This document shows, piece by piece, positions 42,672 to 50,907 of a DNA stretch of 64,000 nucleotides. The position numbers and the translations under genes were made by a program. Under the pieces are notes generated by a model. It searched no databases. It saw only the letters and a list, made by a program, of their open reading frames with translations, and was not told the origin of the DNA. Every line of letters begins with the position of its first letter. Position 1 is the first letter of the stretch. Source of the stretch: Pseudomonas faucium (GTDB taxonomy: Bacteria > Pseudomonadota > Gammaproteobacteria > Pseudomonadales > Pseudomonadaceae); contig NZ_BQIP01000015.1 in assembly GCF_021602585.1 (NCBI RefSeq), forward strand, positions 1 through 64,000. Direction: 5' to 3'.

Positions 42672-43424
42672 TTACTTGGCAGGTGCTTCAGCGGCGGCGT
42701 CGCCTTCCGGCGCGTCACCTTGCAGCTGGCTCGGGTCCTTGATGGCGATCAGTTCCAGATCGAACACCAGCACCGAGTTGGCCGGGATCAGCGGGCTCGG
42801 GCTTTGTGCGCCGTAGGCCAGCTCAGCCGGGATGAACAGCTTGTACTTCTCGCCAACGTGCATCAGCTGCAGGCCTTCGACCCAGCCCGGAATCACGCCG
42901 CTGACCGGCAGGTCGATCGGGCTGCCGCGCTCGACGGAGCTGTCGAACACCTTGCCATCGATCAGCTTGCCTTCGTAGTGGACAGTGACCACGTCGGTCG
43001 GCTTGGGCTGCGGGCCGTCGGCCTTCTTGACCACTTCGTACTGCAGGCCCGAGGCGGTGGTGACCACGCCTGGCTTCTTGGCGTTTTCTTCGAGGAATTT
43101 CTTGCCGGCGCTGGCCGCTTCTTCGCTGGCCTTGGCCAGACGCTCTTCGGCGCGCTTCTGCAGCGAGGTGAAGGCTTCTACCAGCTCTTCATCCTTGATG
43201 CGCTGCTCTTTCTTGCCAACGGCGTCTTCGATACCGAGGGCCACGGCTTTGGAATCAAGGTCTTCCATGCCTTCCTGGGCCAGGCTCTTGCCCATGTTCA
43301 GGCCGATACCGTAGGAGGCTTTCTGTGCCGGAGTCTTCAGCTCGGGGGTGCTGGCTTGTTGGTCACAGCCGGCCAGTACCAAGCCTACCAGGGCAACCGC
43401 AGCCGCCAAACGATGCTGTTTCAT
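42672..43424 (-). CDS. FKBP-type peptidyl-prolyl cis-trans isomerase (FkpA/Mip-like lipoprotein)
   Basis: A 250-aa isomerase. A lipobox (LVGLVLAGC, Cys24) shows it is a lipoprotein. The N-terminal dimerisation domain (KASYGIGLNMGKSLAQEG) and a long helix lead to the FKBP catalytic domain (VTVHYEGKLIDGKVFDSSVE; VIPGWVEGLQLMHVGEKYKL; ELAYGAQSPSPLIPANSVLV), ending in an acidic alanine-rich tail. It catalyses proline isomerisation during envelope-protein folding. AAGGAAA precedes the ATG. Confidence 0.9.
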   Translation of the reverse strand: MKQHRLAAAVALVGLVLAGCDQQASTPELKTPAQKASYGIGLNMGKSLAQEGMEDLDSKAVALGIEDAVGKKEQRIKDEELVEAFTSLQKRAEERLAKASEEAASAGKKFLEENAKKPGVVTTASGLQYEVVKKADGPQPKPTDVVTVHYEGKLIDGKVFDSSVERGSPIDLPVSGVIPGWVEGLQLMHVGEKYKLFIPAELAYGAQSPSPLIPANSVLVFDLELIAIKDPSQLQGDAPEGDAAAEAPAK

Positions 43425-43652
43425 GCTATTTCCTTGTTCATGCGCCATGTGGGCAATCAGGGTAAAGCCGCGAGCTTATCAGGCGGCCATTACCAATGGC
43501 TACCGGCATAAGAGCGGGTTCTGGTAAGGAAGTTCAGTACTTAAAAGCTTATTCATCCATAGGCCGCAGCCATTGGCCAGTATTGACCCTTCATCGCGGT
43601 TTTGCCTGAAATTTGTGGCTATTCATGTCAGGCAGTTCTGAGCCCCGCTGGA

Positions 43653-44585
43653 TCAGGGATACAGCCCATCACGGTACTGCGCTGCCACCTCACGCAACAC
43701 TTCGCACACCCATTGCCCCGGCACGCTCTGCGGCAACGCTGCATTGCGGCAGATGCCCACCGAACCGCCGGGCTCGCGCACGCCCAGGTCCAGCTCGGCC
43801 AGCTCGCCCCGGCGCAAGTCGAGCAACACCGCATCGCGCGGCGCCACCCACACCCCATCGCTACCCAGCAGGTAGCGACGGCTCAAGGCCAGCGACAAGG
43901 TCTCCAGGCGCTGCGCCGGCATCTGGATGCCGCACTGCACGAACAGGCTGTCGGCGTGCTGGCGGATGGTGGTGCCCGAAGGTGGCAGCACCAAGGGGTA
44001 GCGGCTGACCTGTGCGCGCTCCACCGGCAGCTTGGCCAGCAACGGATGGCCGGGGCGCACCACCAGGGCCATCGATTCGCTGTACAGGTGCTCGAACGAC
44101 AAGCCCTGGATCTGCGGGCTGTCGGTCATGCGCCCGACCACCAGCTCCAACTCCCCCAGGTGCAGCTGGCCAAGCAGCTGTGCGCTGACCCCGGTGACCA
44201 CGCTGATCACCAGCGCCTCGTGGCGCTGATGCAGGCGGCACAGCACCTCGGGCATCAACAGGCCTTCGACCGTCGACAGCACGCCGATGCGCACCTGGGA
44301 TGGCGCCCGCGCCTCGCCCCTCAGGCTGCTCACGCCATCGCGCAGGGCCTGCACGCTAGGCCCGGCGTAGCGCATGAAACGGCTGCCGGCGGGGGTCAGC
44401 ACCACGCCCTGGCGGCCACGTTCGAACAGGCGCGCCTCGAGCAGGTCCTCGAGCTCCTTGAGGGTCTTGGAAATCGCGGGCTGGCTGATCGCCAGAATAT
44501 CGGCGGCCCTGGCCAGGCTGCCCTGCCGGGCAATCTCCAGGAAGCACAACAGGTGGCGGTACTTGATGCGGGTATCGAGGTTCAT
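43653..44585 (-). CDS. LysR-family regulator, PcaQ-like
   Basis: A 310-aa LysR regulator. The HTH (IKYRHLLCFLEIARQGSLAR; SQPAISKTLKELEDLLEARL) and the periplasmic-binding-like effector domain (VRIGVLSTVEGLLMPEVLCR; ELELVVGRMTDSPQIQGLSF) match the PcaQ/GbpR group, which senses aromatic or sugar-acid metabolites. No pca genes are adjacent, so the target is not known. It is divergent from map, with 109 bases between the starts. Confidence 0.82.
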   Translation of the reverse strand: MNLDTRIKYRHLLCFLEIARQGSLARAADILAISQPAISKTLKELEDLLEARLFERGRQGVVLTPAGSRFMRYAGPSVQALRDGVSSLRGEARAPSQVRIGVLSTVEGLLMPEVLCRLHQRHEALVISVVTGVSAQLLGQLHLGELELVVGRMTDSPQIQGLSFEHLYSESMALVVRPGHPLLAKLPVERAQVSRYPLVLPPSGTTIRQHADSLFVQCGIQMPAQRLETLSLALSRRYLLGSDGVWVAPRDAVLLDLRRGELAELDLGVREPGGSVGICRNAALPQSVPGQWVCEVLREVAAQYRDGLYP

Positions 44586-44694
44586 GCCGGCAAGCTTAAC
44601 GCATGCACCCGCTGTGGATCAGCTGCGGTGGCAGGCCGCCGGCCTATGGCGCTATGCTGGAGCCATTTCCAGCTAGAGCTACTGCCCCCACTCC

Positions 44695-45471
44695 ATGTCC
44701 CAGGTGATCCTCAAGACCCCCGCCCAACTCGACCTGATGCGCAACGCCGGCCACCTGCTGGCCCAGGTTTTCGCCGACCTCGACAGTTTCATCCGCCCCG
44801 GCGTCACCACCATGCAGATCAACGACCGCGCCGAGGCGTTCATCGTCCAGACCCTCAAGGCACGCCCGGCCAGCAAGGGCCAGTACGGCTTCCCCTACTC
44901 GCTCAATACGTCGGTGGACCATGTGGTGTGCCACGGCATGCCCAAAGTGGATGAAGTGCTGCAGGAAGGCTCGATCATCAACGTCGACATCACCCTCGAA
45001 CAGGGCGGCTACATCGCCGATTCGTCGAAAATGTACAGCATTGGGCAGATCGGCGATGAAGCCCGGCGCCTGGTCGACACCACCTATGAAGCATTATGCA
45101 AAGGCATCGCCCAGGTGCGCCCCGGCGCGACGCTGGGCGACATCGGCCATGCGATCCAGGCTCATGCCGAGGCGGCGGGCTACAGCGTGGTACGCGAGTA
45201 TTGCGGGCATGGCATCGGCCAGCAGATGCACGAAGGCCCCGAAGTGCTGCATTTCGGCCAGCGTGGCATGGGCATGAAGTTGAAACCGGGGATGGTGTTC
45301 ACCATCGAGCCGATGATCAACCAGGGTGGCCGCGGGACACGGACGCTGAAGGATGGCTGGACCGTGGTTACCCGCGACCACAGCCTGTCGGCGCAGTGGG
45401 AGCACACGGTGGCGGTGACCGAGGATGGGGTCGAGGTGCTGACGTTGCGCAAGGAAGAGCGCCGAGGCTGA
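44695..45471 (+). CDS. map: Type I methionine aminopeptidase
   Basis: A 258-aa MetAP. All five metal ligands are present: Asp in IINVDITLE, Asp in YIADSSKMY, His in YCGHGIG, Glu in VFTIEPMIN and Glu in WEHTVAVTE. The active-site His in VVCHGMP is intact. It removes the initiator methionine from new proteins. It is not next to rpsB/tsf, so it is probably a second MetAP copy in this genome. The start ATG has no strong ribosome site. Confidence 0.9.
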   Translation: MSQVILKTPAQLDLMRNAGHLLAQVFADLDSFIRPGVTTMQINDRAEAFIVQTLKARPASKGQYGFPYSLNTSVDHVVCHGMPKVDEVLQEGSIINVDITLEQGGYIADSSKMYSIGQIGDEARRLVDTTYEALCKGIAQVRPGATLGDIGHAIQAHAEAAGYSVVREYCGHGIGQQMHEGPEVLHFGQRGMGMKLKPGMVFTIEPMINQGGRGTRTLKDGWTVVTRDHSLSAQWEHTVAVTEDGVEVLTLRKEERRG

Positions 45472-45501
45472 GACTGCCGGCAATGAGGCCAGCGCAGAAA
45501 C

Positions 45502-45529
45502 AAAAAAAGCGACCCTAGGGTCGCTTTCT
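45502..45529. terminator. Bidirectional terminator between map and tRNA unit 1
   Basis: A palindromic stem AAAGCGACCC/GGGTCGCTTT with A-run and T-run flanks works for map on the plus strand and for the tRNAs on the minus strand. Confidence 0.88.
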
Positions 45530-45570
45530 TTGTGGCTTCCGGGTGTTCAGTGGGCCCTGGAAGCGGAATA

Positions 45571-45647
45571 TGGCGCAGCGGACGGGACTCGAACCCGCGA
45601 CCCCCGGCGTGACAGGCCGGTATTCTAACCGACTGAACTACCGCTGC
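45571..45647 (-). tRNA. tRNA-Asp (GTC), copy 1
   Basis: A 77-nt cloverleaf on the minus strand ends in genome-coded CCA. The anticodon loop is CTGTCAC (GTC), the T-arm has GGTTCGAGTCC, and the acceptor stem is GCAGCGG/CCGCTGC. It follows tRNA-Val after 13 bases. Confidence 0.97.
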
Positions 45648-45660
45648 GCTATTCAACGAG

Positions 45661-45736
45661 TGGTGGGTGATGACGGGATCGAACCGCCGACCCTCTGCTT
45701 GTAAGGCAGATGCTCTCCCGGCTGAGCTAATCACCC
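45661..45736 (-). tRNA. tRNA-Val (TAC), copy 1
   Basis: A 76-nt cloverleaf with CCA coded, acceptor stem GGGTGAT/ATCACCC and anticodon TAC in CTTACAA. First gene of tRNA unit 1. Confidence 0.97.
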
Positions 45737-45756
45737 TTCGTCTCGGTGAGGCGCGC

Positions 45757-45785
45757 ATTCTACGTAAGGTTTGGCATTCCCGCAA
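45757..45785 (-). promoter_or_regulatory. Promoter of tRNA unit 1
   Basis: Minus-strand TTGCGG, 17 bases, TAGAAT, then a GC-rich discriminator GCGCGCC, as in stringently controlled stable-RNA promoters. Confidence 0.8.
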
Positions 45786-45833
45786 GCCGTCAGCGCATCT
45801 TTTTTTACGCTCGACAACATACGAAATGCATAA

Positions 45834-45863
45834 ACAAAAAAAGCGACCCTAAGGTCGCTTTCT
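45834..45863 (-). terminator. Terminator of tRNA unit 2
   Basis: AAAGCGACC/GGTCGCTTT stem with CTAA loop and, on the minus strand, a run of seven T. It differs from the terminator of unit 1 by only one base in the stem-loop. Confidence 0.88.
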
Positions 45864-45904
45864 CTGTTACTTCCGGGTGTTCAGTGGGCCCTGGAAGTGG
45901 AATA

Positions 45905-45981
45905 TGGCGCAGCGGACGGGACTCGAACCCGCGACCCCCGGCGTGACAGGCCGGTATTCTAACCGACTGAACTACCGCTGC
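45905..45981 (-). tRNA. tRNA-Asp (GTC), copy 2
   Basis: Identical in sequence to copy 1; CCA coded; 13 bases after tRNA-Val copy 2. Confidence 0.97.
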
Positions 45982-45994
45982 GCTATACATCGAG

Positions 45995-46070
45995 TGGTGG
46001 GTGATGACGGGATCGAACCGCCGACCCTCTGCTTGTAAGGCAGATGCTCTCCCGGCTGAGCTAATCACCC
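45995..46070 (-). tRNA. tRNA-Val (TAC), copy 2
   Basis: Identical in sequence to copy 1; first gene of tRNA unit 2. Confidence 0.97.
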
Positions 46071-46090
46071 TTCGTCTCGGTGTGGCGCGC

Positions 46091-46119
46091 ATTCTACGGA
46101 GGGGTTGCTACCCTGGCAA
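46091..46119 (-). promoter_or_regulatory. Promoter of tRNA unit 2
   Basis: Minus-strand TTGCCA, 17 bases, TAGAAT, with the same GC-rich discriminator as unit 1 and an AT-rich upstream stretch that could be an UP element. Confidence 0.83.
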
Positions 46120-46286
46120 GCACTTTTTTCAACTTTTTCAAAAAAAATCTCTGCCCTTTCAATAACCTAGCTTCGTCGCCCCTTTCATTACCTCCATAAG
46201 CGCTGCTAACCCTATGACAGGGCTGGCCTGGAACGGCTGCTCGGAGAATAATGCCCGGCTTATGCCTTAAGGAGAGATTGCCCCCC

Positions 46287-47207
46287 ATGTGGTTCAAGAA
46301 CCTGCTGTCCTACCGCCTGACCCAGGATGTCCCCTTCGAGGCTGAAACGCTGGAAGCTGCCCTGGCCAGCAAGCCGGCTCGCCCCTGCGCCAGCCAGGAG
46401 CTGACCACCTATGGTTTCGTCGCCCCCTTCGGCAAGGGCGAAGACGCCCCGCTGGTGCACGTCAGCGGCGAGTTCCTGCTGATTGCCGCACGCAAGGAAG
46501 AACGCATCCTGCCCAGCAGCGTGGTCAACGATGCGGTGAAGGAAAAGGTCGAAGAGATCGAGACCGAGCAGATGCGCAAGGTCTACAAGAAAGAGCGCGA
46601 CCAGATCAAGGACGAGATCATCCAGGCCTTCCTGCCGCGTGCGTTCATCCGCCGCTCGATGATCTTCGCCGCGATCGCCCCGCGCCTGGGGATGATCCTG
46701 GTCAACTCGGCCAGCGCCAAGCGCGCCGAAGACCTGCTGTCGACCCTGCGTGAAGTGATGGGCTCGCTGCCAGTGCGCCCGGCCACGGTGAAAATCGCCC
46801 CGAGCGCGACCATGACCGACTGGGTCAAGTCGCAGCAGGCCGCCGAAGGCTTCTATGTACTGGACGAATGCGAACTGCGCGACACCGCCGAAGACGGCGG
46901 CATCGTGCGCTGCAAGCGCCAGGACCTGACGGGTGAGGAAATCCAGCTGCACCTGAGCACCGGTAAGGTGGTCACCCAGCTGGCGCTGGCCTGGCAGGAC
47001 AAGCTGTCGTTCGTGCTCGACGACAAGATGGTGATCAAGCGCCTGAAGTTCGAAGAGCTGCTGCAGGAGCAGGCCGAACAGGATGGCGGCGATGAGGCTG
47101 CGCAGCAGTTCGATGCCAGCTTCCTGCTGATGATGATGACCTTCAGCGAGTTCCTGCCGGTGCTGTTCGAGGCACTGGGTGGCGAAGAGATCCCGCAAGG
47201 GGTCTGA
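46287..47207 (+). CDS. rdgC: Recombination-associated protein RdgC
   Basis: A 306-aa RdgC. The conserved N-terminus [14 protein letters not shown], the central segment [20 protein letters not shown] and the C-terminus with [20 protein letters not shown] match the family. RdgC forms a ring around double-stranded DNA, opposes RecA loading and affects pilin variation in some species. AAGGAGA precedes the ATG at 46287. It is divergent from the tRNA units. Confidence 0.94.
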   Translation: MWFKNLLSYRLTQDVPFEAETLEAALASKPARPCASQELTTYGFVAPFGKGEDAPLVHVSGEFLLIAARKEERILPSSVVNDAVKEKVEEIETEQMRKVYKKERDQIKDEIIQAFLPRAFIRRSMIFAAIAPRLGMILVNSASAKRAEDLLSTLREVMGSLPVRPATVKIAPSATMTDWVKSQQAAEGFYVLDECELRDTAEDGGIVRCKRQDLTGEEIQLHLSTGKVVTQLALAWQDKLSFVLDDKMVIKRLKFEELLQEQAEQDGGDEAAQQFDASFLLMMMTFSEFLPVLFEALGGEEIPQGV

Positions 47208-47220
47208 GCCAACTGATCTG

Positions 47221-47290
47221 CCCAATCGCCGGCAAGCCGGCTCCCACAGGCTGTGCTGTACCTGTGGGAGCCGGCTTGCCGGCGATTGGG
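47221..47290. repeat. REP element pair (type A)
   Basis: Inverted arms CCCAATCGCCGGCAAGCCGG and complement, between rdgC and the BASS gene. Confidence 0.92.
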
Positions 47291-47330
47291 CACCTGAAAA
47301 TCACCAAGAACAATAGAAAAGGACTTGCCC

Positions 47331-48296
47331 ATGCGCGCCCTCGCCGCCCTCAGCCGCTTCGTCGGCAACACCTTTGCCCTTTGGGTGCTGGTGTTCGCTT
47401 GCCTGGCCTTCGTGCAACCGCAATGGTTCATCGCCCTCAAGGTGGCGATCGTGCCGCTGTTGGGGCTGGTGATGTTCGGCATGGGCCTGACCCTCAAGCT
47501 CGACGACTTCGCCGCCCTCGCCCGCCAGCCCTGGCGCGTGGCGCTCGGGGTGGTCGCGCATTTCGTGATCATGCCGGGCATGGCCTGGCTGCTGTGCCAG
47601 CTGTTCCAGCTGCCAGCGGAAATTGCCGTGGGCGTGATTCTGGTCGGCTGCTGCCCGAGCGGCACGGCGTCGAACGTGATGGTCTGGCTGTCCAAGGGCG
47701 ACCTGGCACTGGCCGTGGCGATCGCCGCGGTGACCACCCTGCTGGCACCGCTGCTGACGCCGGCGCTGATCTGGTTCCTGGCCTCGGCCTGGCTGCCGGT
47801 ATCGTTCATGGACATGTTCTGGTCGATCCTGCAGTTGGTGATGCTGCCGATCGTGCTCGGCGTAGTGGCGCAACGCGTGCTGGGCGCGCGGGTGCAGTTG
47901 GCAGTGCAGGTGCTGCCGCTGGTGTCGGTGGTGAGCATCGTCATGATCGTGTGCGCGGTGGTGGCGGCCAGCCAGGCGAAAATCGCCGAATCGGGGCTGC
48001 TGATCATGGCGGTGGTGATCTTGCACAACAGCTTTGGCTACCTGCTGGGTTACCTCACCGGCAAGTGCTGCAAGCTGCCACTGGCCCAGCGCAAGTCGCT
48101 GGCGCTGGAGGTGGGCATGCAGAATTCGGGGTTGGGGGCGGCCTTGGCGGCGGCGCATTTCTCGCCGCTGGCGGCGGTGCCCAGTGCGCTGTTCAGCGTC
48201 TGGCACAATATTTCCGGGGCGTTGCTGTCGACCTGGTTTCGGCGGATGGAAGCGCCTGAGGGTGTATTGGAAGGTGGGGAACCCGCTCGGGATTGA
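47331..48296 (+). CDS. Bile acid:sodium symporter (BASS) family transporter
   Basis: A 321-aa inner-membrane protein with about nine or ten helices. The motifs LVMFGMGLTLKLDDF, VGVILVGCCPSGTASNVMVW and EVGMQNSGLGAALAAAHFSP are characteristic of the BASS family (YocS/PanS-like), which moves organic anions such as pantoate or keto acids with sodium. The substrate here is not known. AAAAGGA precedes the ATG at 47331; a TTG two codons upstream is less likely. Confidence 0.88.
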   Translation: MRALAALSRFVGNTFALWVLVFACLAFVQPQWFIALKVAIVPLLGLVMFGMGLTLKLDDFAALARQPWRVALGVVAHFVIMPGMAWLLCQLFQLPAEIAVGVILVGCCPSGTASNVMVWLSKGDLALAVAIAAVTTLLAPLLTPALIWFLASAWLPVSFMDMFWSILQLVMLPIVLGVVAQRVLGARVQLAVQVLPLVSVVSIVMIVCAVVAASQAKIAESGLLIMAVVILHNSFGYLLGYLTGKCCKLPLAQRKSLALEVGMQNSGLGAALAAAHFSPLAAVPSALFSVWHNISGALLSTWFRRMEAPEGVLEGGEPARD

Positions 48297-48309
48297 TGCT
48301 GGCTGTTCA

Positions 48310-48374
48310 GGCCCTATCGCCGGCAAGCCGGCTCCCACAGGGATTGGGGGAGCCGGCTTGCCGGCGACAGGGCC
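48310..48374. repeat. REP element pair (type A)
   Basis: Inverted arms GGCCCTATCGCCGG and CCGGCGACAGGGCC, between the BASS gene and the guanidine riboswitch. Confidence 0.9.
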
Positions 48375-48404
48375 AGCTCAGGCTTGCCCGGCAATCGCCA
48401 AATG

Positions 48405-48417
48405 TGCACTATAGTGC
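48405..48417 (+). promoter_or_regulatory. Palindromic -10 region of the guanidine-exporter gene
   Basis: GCACTATAGTGC (48406-48417) is a perfect 12-bp palindrome containing the -10-like TATAGT. Transcription from it would begin right at the first riboswitch hairpin. No good -35 at 17 bases is seen. Confidence 0.45.
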
Positions 48418-48422
48418 CCACT

Positions 48423-48471
48423 GTGAGGACGGCCTCACGACGCACCGCGTGACCACTCCGGGGACGGCCCC
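48423..48471 (+). ncRNA. Guanidine-II (mini-ykkC) riboswitch
   Basis: Two hairpins with identical ACGG tetraloops: GTGAGG-ACGG-CCTCAC (48423-48438) and GGGG-ACGG-CCCC (48460-48471), joined by a 21-base linker. This is the defining form of the guanidine-II riboswitch, whose loops dimerise on binding guanidinium. The Shine-Dalgarno sequence (GGAGA, 48486) follows 15 bases later, so control is probably at translation. Confidence 0.92.
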
Positions 48472-48497
48472 ATCATTGAAACGATGGAGACTCACAC

Positions 48498-48815
48498 ATG
48501 TCCTGGATCATCCTGTTCTTCGCCGGCCTGTTCGAGGTTGGCTGGGCGGTCGGCCTCAAGTACACCGACGGCTTCACCCGCCCCCTGCCGACCATCCTCA
48601 CCGTGGGCGCCATGGTCATCAGCCTGGGCCTGCTGGGCCTGGCCATGAAAGAGCTGCCGCTGGGCACCGCCTACGCCATCTGGACCGGTGTCGGTGCAGT
48701 GGGCACGGTGATCGCCGGCATCATCCTGTTCGGTGAATCCATGGCCCTGATTCGGCTGGCCAGCGTGGCGCTGATCGTCACCGGCCTGATCGGCCTGAAA
48801 GTCAGCGCCAGCTGA
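48498..48815 (+). CDS. gdx: SMR-family guanidinium exporter (Gdx/SugE)
   Basis: A 105-aa four-helix small multidrug resistance protein. The membrane-embedded Glu in [15 protein letters not shown] (Glu13) and the [20 protein letters not shown] helix mark the Gdx/SugE branch rather than EmrE. It exports guanidinium in exchange for protons as an antiparallel dimer. The guanidine-II riboswitch directly upstream confirms the substrate class and senses it. Confidence 0.95.
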   Translation: MSWIILFFAGLFEVGWAVGLKYTDGFTRPLPTILTVGAMVISLGLLGLAMKELPLGTAYAIWTGVGAVGTVIAGIILFGESMALIRLASVALIVTGLIGLKVSAS

Positions 48816-48825
48816 CGGCTCCCGC

Positions 48826-50703
48826 CTAACGCAGGTCGCCGCGCAGGCGGCTGACCTGCTCGCGCAACAACTCCGGTTGCGCCGCCTCCACCGGGATGGC
48901 GGCGCCCGCGACGATAGTCACCCGCGACCACAGCCGTTTGAAAAAGCCCTTGCCAGGGTCGCGACTGAAGAAGCTGCCCCACAAGCCCTGCAACGCCAGC
49001 GGAATCACTGGCACCGGGGTTTCTTCGAGAATGCGGCTGACGCCCCCCTTGAACACATCGATCTCGCCATCACCGGTCAGCTTGCCTTCGGGGAAGATGC
49101 ACACCACCTCCCCCGCCGCCAGGTACTCGGCGATGCGGGCGAAGGCGCGCTCGTAGGTGGCCGGGTCTTCACTGCGCCCGGCAATCGGGATGGCGCCGGC
49201 CGTGCGGAACACGAAGTTGAGCACTGGCAGGTTGTAGATCTTGTAGTACATGACGAACCGGATCGGCCGGCGGATCGCCCCACCAAGCAGCAGCGCATCG
49301 ACGAACGACACATGGTTGCACACCAGCAGCGCCGCGCCCTCGTCGGGGATGCGCTCAAGGTCGCGATGCTGCACGCGGTACATCGAGTGGCTGAGCAGCC
49401 AGATCAGGAAGCGCATGGTGAACTCGGGCACGATCCTGAAGATGTAGGCGTTGACCAGCACGTTGAGCAGCGACACCACCAGGAACAGCTGCGGGATGCT
49501 CAGATCGGCCAGCCCCAGCAGGACCATGGTCAGGATCGCCGAAACCACCATGAACAAGGCATTGAGAATGTTGTTGGCGGCAATCACCCGGGCACGCTGG
49601 TCTTCGGCGGTGCGTGCCTGGATCAGGGCGTACAGCGGCACGATATAGAAGCCGCCGAACACGCCCAGGCCCACGATCGACAGCAGGATCCACCAGGCCT
49701 GGCTCATGCCCAGCAGCGCCAGCCAGTCGTGCGGGGCTGCAGCCGCCGGCACATCGCCGGAATGCCACCACCAGAGCAGCCCGAACAGGGTCAGGCCGAA
49801 CGAGCCGAACGGCACCAGGCCGATCTCCACCTTGCGCCCGCTCAAGCGCTCGCACAACAGCGAGCCCAGCGCGATGCCCACCGAGAACAGGGTCAGCACC
49901 AGGGTCACGACTGTGCTGTCACCGTGCAGCCAGTCCTTGGCGTAGGCCGGTATCTGGGTCAGGTAGATGGCGCCGAGGAACCAGAACCACGAGTTGCCGA
50001 CGATCGAACGCGACACCGCCGGGGTCTGCCCCAGGCCCATGTGCAGGATCACCCACGACTGCTTGAAGATGTTCCAGTCCAGCCGCATCTGCGGCGATGC
50101 CGCCGCCGCGCGGGGGATCCAGCGGCTGGCGAGGTAACCGAGCACCGCCGTGCCGACCACGCCGCCTGCCACCACCGTGGCGTAGCTGCTGCTGGCCATC
50201 ATCACCCCGGCACCGATGGTACCGGCGAGGATGGCCAGGAAGGTGCCCATTTCCACCAGGCCGTTGCCGCCGACCAGCTCCTCTTCGCGCAAGGCCTGGG
50301 GCAGGATCGAGTACTTCACCGGGCCGAACAGCGCCGAGTGGGTGCCCATGCCGAACAGCGCCACCAGCATCAACGCCAGGTGGTCGCTGACGAAGCCCAG
50401 CGCGCCCACGGCCATGATGGCGATTTCGGCCAGCTTGATCGCGCGGATCAGTGCGTCCTTGGCGTACTTCTCGCCAAACTGCCCACCCAACGCCGAGAAC
50501 AGGAAGAACGGCAGGATGAACAGCAGCGCACAGAGGTTGACCCAGATCGAGCGGTCGCCGTCACCGAGGCTGAGCTTGAACAGGATCGCCAGGATCAGCG
50601 ATTGCTTGAACAGGTTGTCATTGAACGCGCCCAGCAGTTGGGTGATGAAGAACGGCAAGAAGCGCCGCTTGCCGAGCAAGGTGAATTGCGAGGGGTGACT
50701 CAT
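48826..50703 (-). CDS. Fusion of an LplT-like MFS transporter and a PlsC-like acyltransferase
   Basis: A 625-aa two-domain membrane protein. Residues 1 to about 410 are a major facilitator (RFLPFFITQLLGAFNDNLFK; GFYIVPLYALIQARTAEDQR) like the lysophospholipid flippase LplT; residues about 425-625 are a PlsC acyltransferase with the NHVSFVD HX4D motif and FPEGKLTGDG. It probably imports lysophospholipid and re-acylates it, or acylates glycerolipids, at the inner membrane. AAGGAC precedes the ATG at 50703. The order of domains equals the LplT half plus part of Aas without its AMP-ligase domain. Confidence 0.88.
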   Translation of the reverse strand: MSHPSQFTLLGKRRFLPFFITQLLGAFNDNLFKQSLILAILFKLSLGDGDRSIWVNLCALLFILPFFLFSALGGQFGEKYAKDALIRAIKLAEIAIMAVGALGFVSDHLALMLVALFGMGTHSALFGPVKYSILPQALREEELVGGNGLVEMGTFLAILAGTIGAGVMMASSSYATVVAGGVVGTAVLGYLASRWIPRAAAASPQMRLDWNIFKQSWVILHMGLGQTPAVSRSIVGNSWFWFLGAIYLTQIPAYAKDWLHGDSTVVTLVLTLFSVGIALGSLLCERLSGRKVEIGLVPFGSFGLTLFGLLWWWHSGDVPAAAAPHDWLALLGMSQAWWILLSIVGLGVFGGFYIVPLYALIQARTAEDQRARVIAANNILNALFMVVSAILTMVLLGLADLSIPQLFLVVSLLNVLVNAYIFRIVPEFTMRFLIWLLSHSMYRVQHRDLERIPDEGAALLVCNHVSFVDALLLGGAIRRPIRFVMYYKIYNLPVLNFVFRTAGAIPIAGRSEDPATYERAFARIAEYLAAGEVVCIFPEGKLTGDGEIDVFKGGVSRILEETPVPVIPLALQGLWGSFFSRDPGKGFFKRLWSRVTIVAGAAIPVEAAQPELLREQVSRLRGDLR

Positions 50704-50816
50704 CGTCCTTGTTCCTGAGTGACTTTTGTAGTTGGAGGCACGCAGGCCGCCGCAAGCCACAAATCTGCACGGGAAAGGCCAACCCTGGCAAGCCGCAAAG
50801 CCCTGCCGTGTCAGTC

Positions 50817-50892
50817 GGACCAATCGCCGGCAAGCCGGCTCCCACAAGTACAACAGCGCCCCTGTGGGAGCCGGCTTGCCGGCGATTGGTCC
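50817..50892. repeat. REP element pair (type A)
   Basis: Inverted arms GGACCAATCGCCGG and CCGGCGATTGGTCC, between the amidohydrolase and LplT-PlsC genes. Confidence 0.9.
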
Positions 50893-50907
50893 AGCAAGGG
50901 CACCACA

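Noticed and set aside
48877-50718. 613-aa plus-strand open frame opposite the LplT-PlsC gene
   Set aside because: His/Arg/Gln-rich shadow without any domain.
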